Positions 42,529-43,546 of a stretch of DNA of 43,546 nt are shown here, in pieces (the stretch's first letter is position 1; every line of letters starts with the position of its first letter). The notes beneath the pieces are model-generated. The model did no database searches and was not told where the DNA came from. It saw only the letters and a program-made list of their open reading frames with translations. Where the stretch lies: positions 1 through 43,546 of the forward strand of contig NZ_CAMHFP010000013.1 of NCBI RefSeq assembly GCF_946184425.1. The letters are read 5' to 3'. The DNA is from an uncultured Methanobrevibacter sp. GTDB lineage: Archaea > Methanobacteriota > Methanobacteria > Methanobacteriales > Methanobacteriaceae. Made by a program: the position numbers and the translations under genes.

Positions 42529-42798
42529 ATCAAGAAAGGAAAGCTATTTATGGTACTTTTATGTTTAATGATTGTAATGTTAAGTTTTAACATGGTCTAT
42601 GCGCAGAATAATGATAATTCGACGCTATCAACGGATTTGAGTATCTCTGATGGTCAGTACGAAATTGATATTTCACATGAAAAATATTCGAATGAAATAT
42701 ATAATTCAGATAAGACGAACGGGAGTGTGGAAAGAATTTATGAGTCATCCGCCAATGAACAAAATTCTTTTAATAATCCACATGTTAATATTTCTTAA
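42529..42798 (+). CDS. Truncated secreted protein with signal peptide, possible ATC start (89 aa)
   Basis: Reading from 42529 gives a textbook signal peptide: (I/M)KKGKLFMVLLCLMIVMLS then FNMVYA, before QNNDN. The start codon there is ATC, preceded by AGGGGGTGA at the right distance. The first ATG in frame (42550) would cut off the positively charged N-terminus. The mature part is short, polar and rich in Asn, Ser and Glu, and stops after NNPHVNIS. It looks like the beginning of a Methanobrevibacter adhesin-like protein lost after about 60 residues. Either a start-codon mutation plus truncation makes it a remnant, or it is a genuine small secreted protein. Confidence 0.5.
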   Translation: MKKGKLFMVLLCLMIVMLSFNMVYAQNNDNSTLSTDLSISDGQYEIDISHEKYSNEIYNSDKTNGSVERIYESSANEQNSFNNPHVNIS

Positions 42799-42941
42799 GG
42801 ATACTATTTAGAAGTATTATTATTTAGGATTTCCAAAATTCCAACTCTTGTACTTTTTTTAGGGTGTCTAAATTAAAAATTGTTGCAAATAACAACATTT
42901 AAATAGGATATTTTAAATATATATTATAAAGAGGTATTATT

Positions 42942-43448
42942 ATGTCATGCTTAGTAATTTATTTTTCAAGAAACGGTGAAAATTATTTCGGTGGTGAACT
43001 TAAAAACATTGAAAAAGGTAACACTGAAGTAATTGCTGAGTATATTCAGGAATTGGATGGTGCTGAATTATTTAAAGTAGAACCTGCAGTTGAATATCCT
43101 GCAGATTATATGCAATGTATTGATGTTGCCAAAAAAGAGCAGCAAGCAGATGCAAGGCCAGAAATTAAAGAAACATTAGATGACATTTCTGCTTATGATA
43201 CAATTTACATTGGTTTTCCAAACTGGTGGGGAACACTTCCTATGCCAATGTTTACCCAACTTGAACAACTGGACTTTTCAGGAAAAGTAGTAAAGCCGTT
43301 TGTGACACATGAAGGATCCGGTTTCGGTTCCAGTCTGAAGGATGTGGAAAAGTTATGCGAAGGCGCTGAAATCAAAAAAGGTCTTTCCATTCCTGGAGCA
43401 AATGTCTATGATGTAAAAGACACTGTTAAATCTTGGATTGATGAATAA
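42942..43448 (+). CDS. Flavodoxin
   Basis: 168 residues of a flavodoxin-like FMN protein. The N-terminal phosphate-binding region is IYFSRNGENYFGG near residues 6-18, then NTEVIAEYIQ. The middle has TIYIGFPNWWGTLPMPMFTQLEQL (key part IGFPNWWGTLPMPM) near 87-100, then GKVVKPFVTHEGSGFGSSL near 112-130. This variant, with GFPNWW and THEGSG, carries electrons in place of ferredoxin or acts as an NAD(P)H-quinone-type reductase domain. It is a single gene with AGAGGT 6-7 nt upstream. It lies downstream of the metal-box cassette, in line with the classic swap of flavodoxin for ferredoxin when iron is scarce, but the metal box is 500 bp away. Confidence 0.85.
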   Translation: MSCLVIYFSRNGENYFGGELKNIEKGNTEVIAEYIQELDGAELFKVEPAVEYPADYMQCIDVAKKEQQADARPEIKETLDDISAYDTIYIGFPNWWGTLPMPMFTQLEQLDFSGKVVKPFVTHEGSGFGSSLKDVEKLCEGAEIKKGLSIPGANVYDVKDTVKSWIDE

Positions 43449-43546
43449 TTTTTTAATTAAATTTTATATATTTATTATTTTTTTAACATTTTTTTTATTT
43501 TTTGTTTATTTTATCACGATTCAAATCATTTTTAATGCTAATTAAT

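Overview
The window is a low-GC archaeal chromosome segment, almost certainly from a hydrogenotrophic methanogen of the Methanobacteriales and most like Methanobrevibacter. The evidence is the set of coenzyme M genes (comA, comD, comE), the F420 gene cofH, F420H2 oxidase (fprA), Hdr-like proteins, archaeal primase (priS, priL), a DUF530 protein, archaeal riboflavin reductase, TATA-box promoters and GGTG-type ribosome binding sites. No rRNA, tRNA or CRISPR array was found.

Layout. 0.1-7 kb: a COG2122/UPF0280 gene divergent from a tightly packed five-gene operon, comA - methanogenesis marker 16 (COG1900-ferredoxin) - hdrC-like - hdrB-like - hdrA-like. 7-8.7 kb: a zinc-ribbon microprotein, a winged-helix regulator and comDE. 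8.8-17 kb: housekeeping genes (cofH, a thymidylate kinase-like protein, priS, a YdeI-like protein, an NhaC antiporter, priL) and three small genes. 17.2-19 kb: a broken ATPase joined to a 5'-truncated MATE transporter. 19-26.4 kb: a dipeptide/nickel-type ABC transporter split into two transcription units, with two paralogous GNAT acetyltransferases and a small QueG-like protein. The 7-mer GTATTAC/GTAATAC recurs in the intergenic DNA of this locus. 26.4-28.3 kb: a gene-poor stretch with a candidate structured RNA, then an insertion sequence with 26-bp terminal inverted repeats. 28.3-34.2 kb: a degraded provirus or plasmid region (terminase and MCM fragments, a ribbon-helix-helix protein, winged-helix and Cys-rich proteins, a DUF4143 ATPase, many palindromes). 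34.4-43.5 kb: core genes again (metG, DUF530, an HTH protein, a MraY-like transferase, arfC, a PHP phosphoesterase, fprA), a metal-box-like promoter feeding a hairpin terminator, a truncated secreted protein and a flavodoxin.

How it fits together. comA, comD and comE make the carbon-sulfonate skeleton of coenzyme M. The COG1900 protein, with the COG2122 gene beside it, belongs to families implicated in putting sulfide onto an aldehyde to make a thiol. I infer that the co-transcribed Hdr-like trio supplies electrons to that last thiol-forming step. The trio differs from respiratory HdrABC: HdrA carries a C-terminal MvhD domain with no cysteines, and HdrB has lost one cysteine of its second CCG motif. 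This is the strongest candidate for an under-described system here. Second is the GTATTAC-box group around the ABC transporter, with a possible co-regulated structured RNA. Third is the 20-bp palindrome / TATA / 15-bp hairpin cassette at 42.4 kb. All functional claims rest on reading the sequence; no database search was possible.
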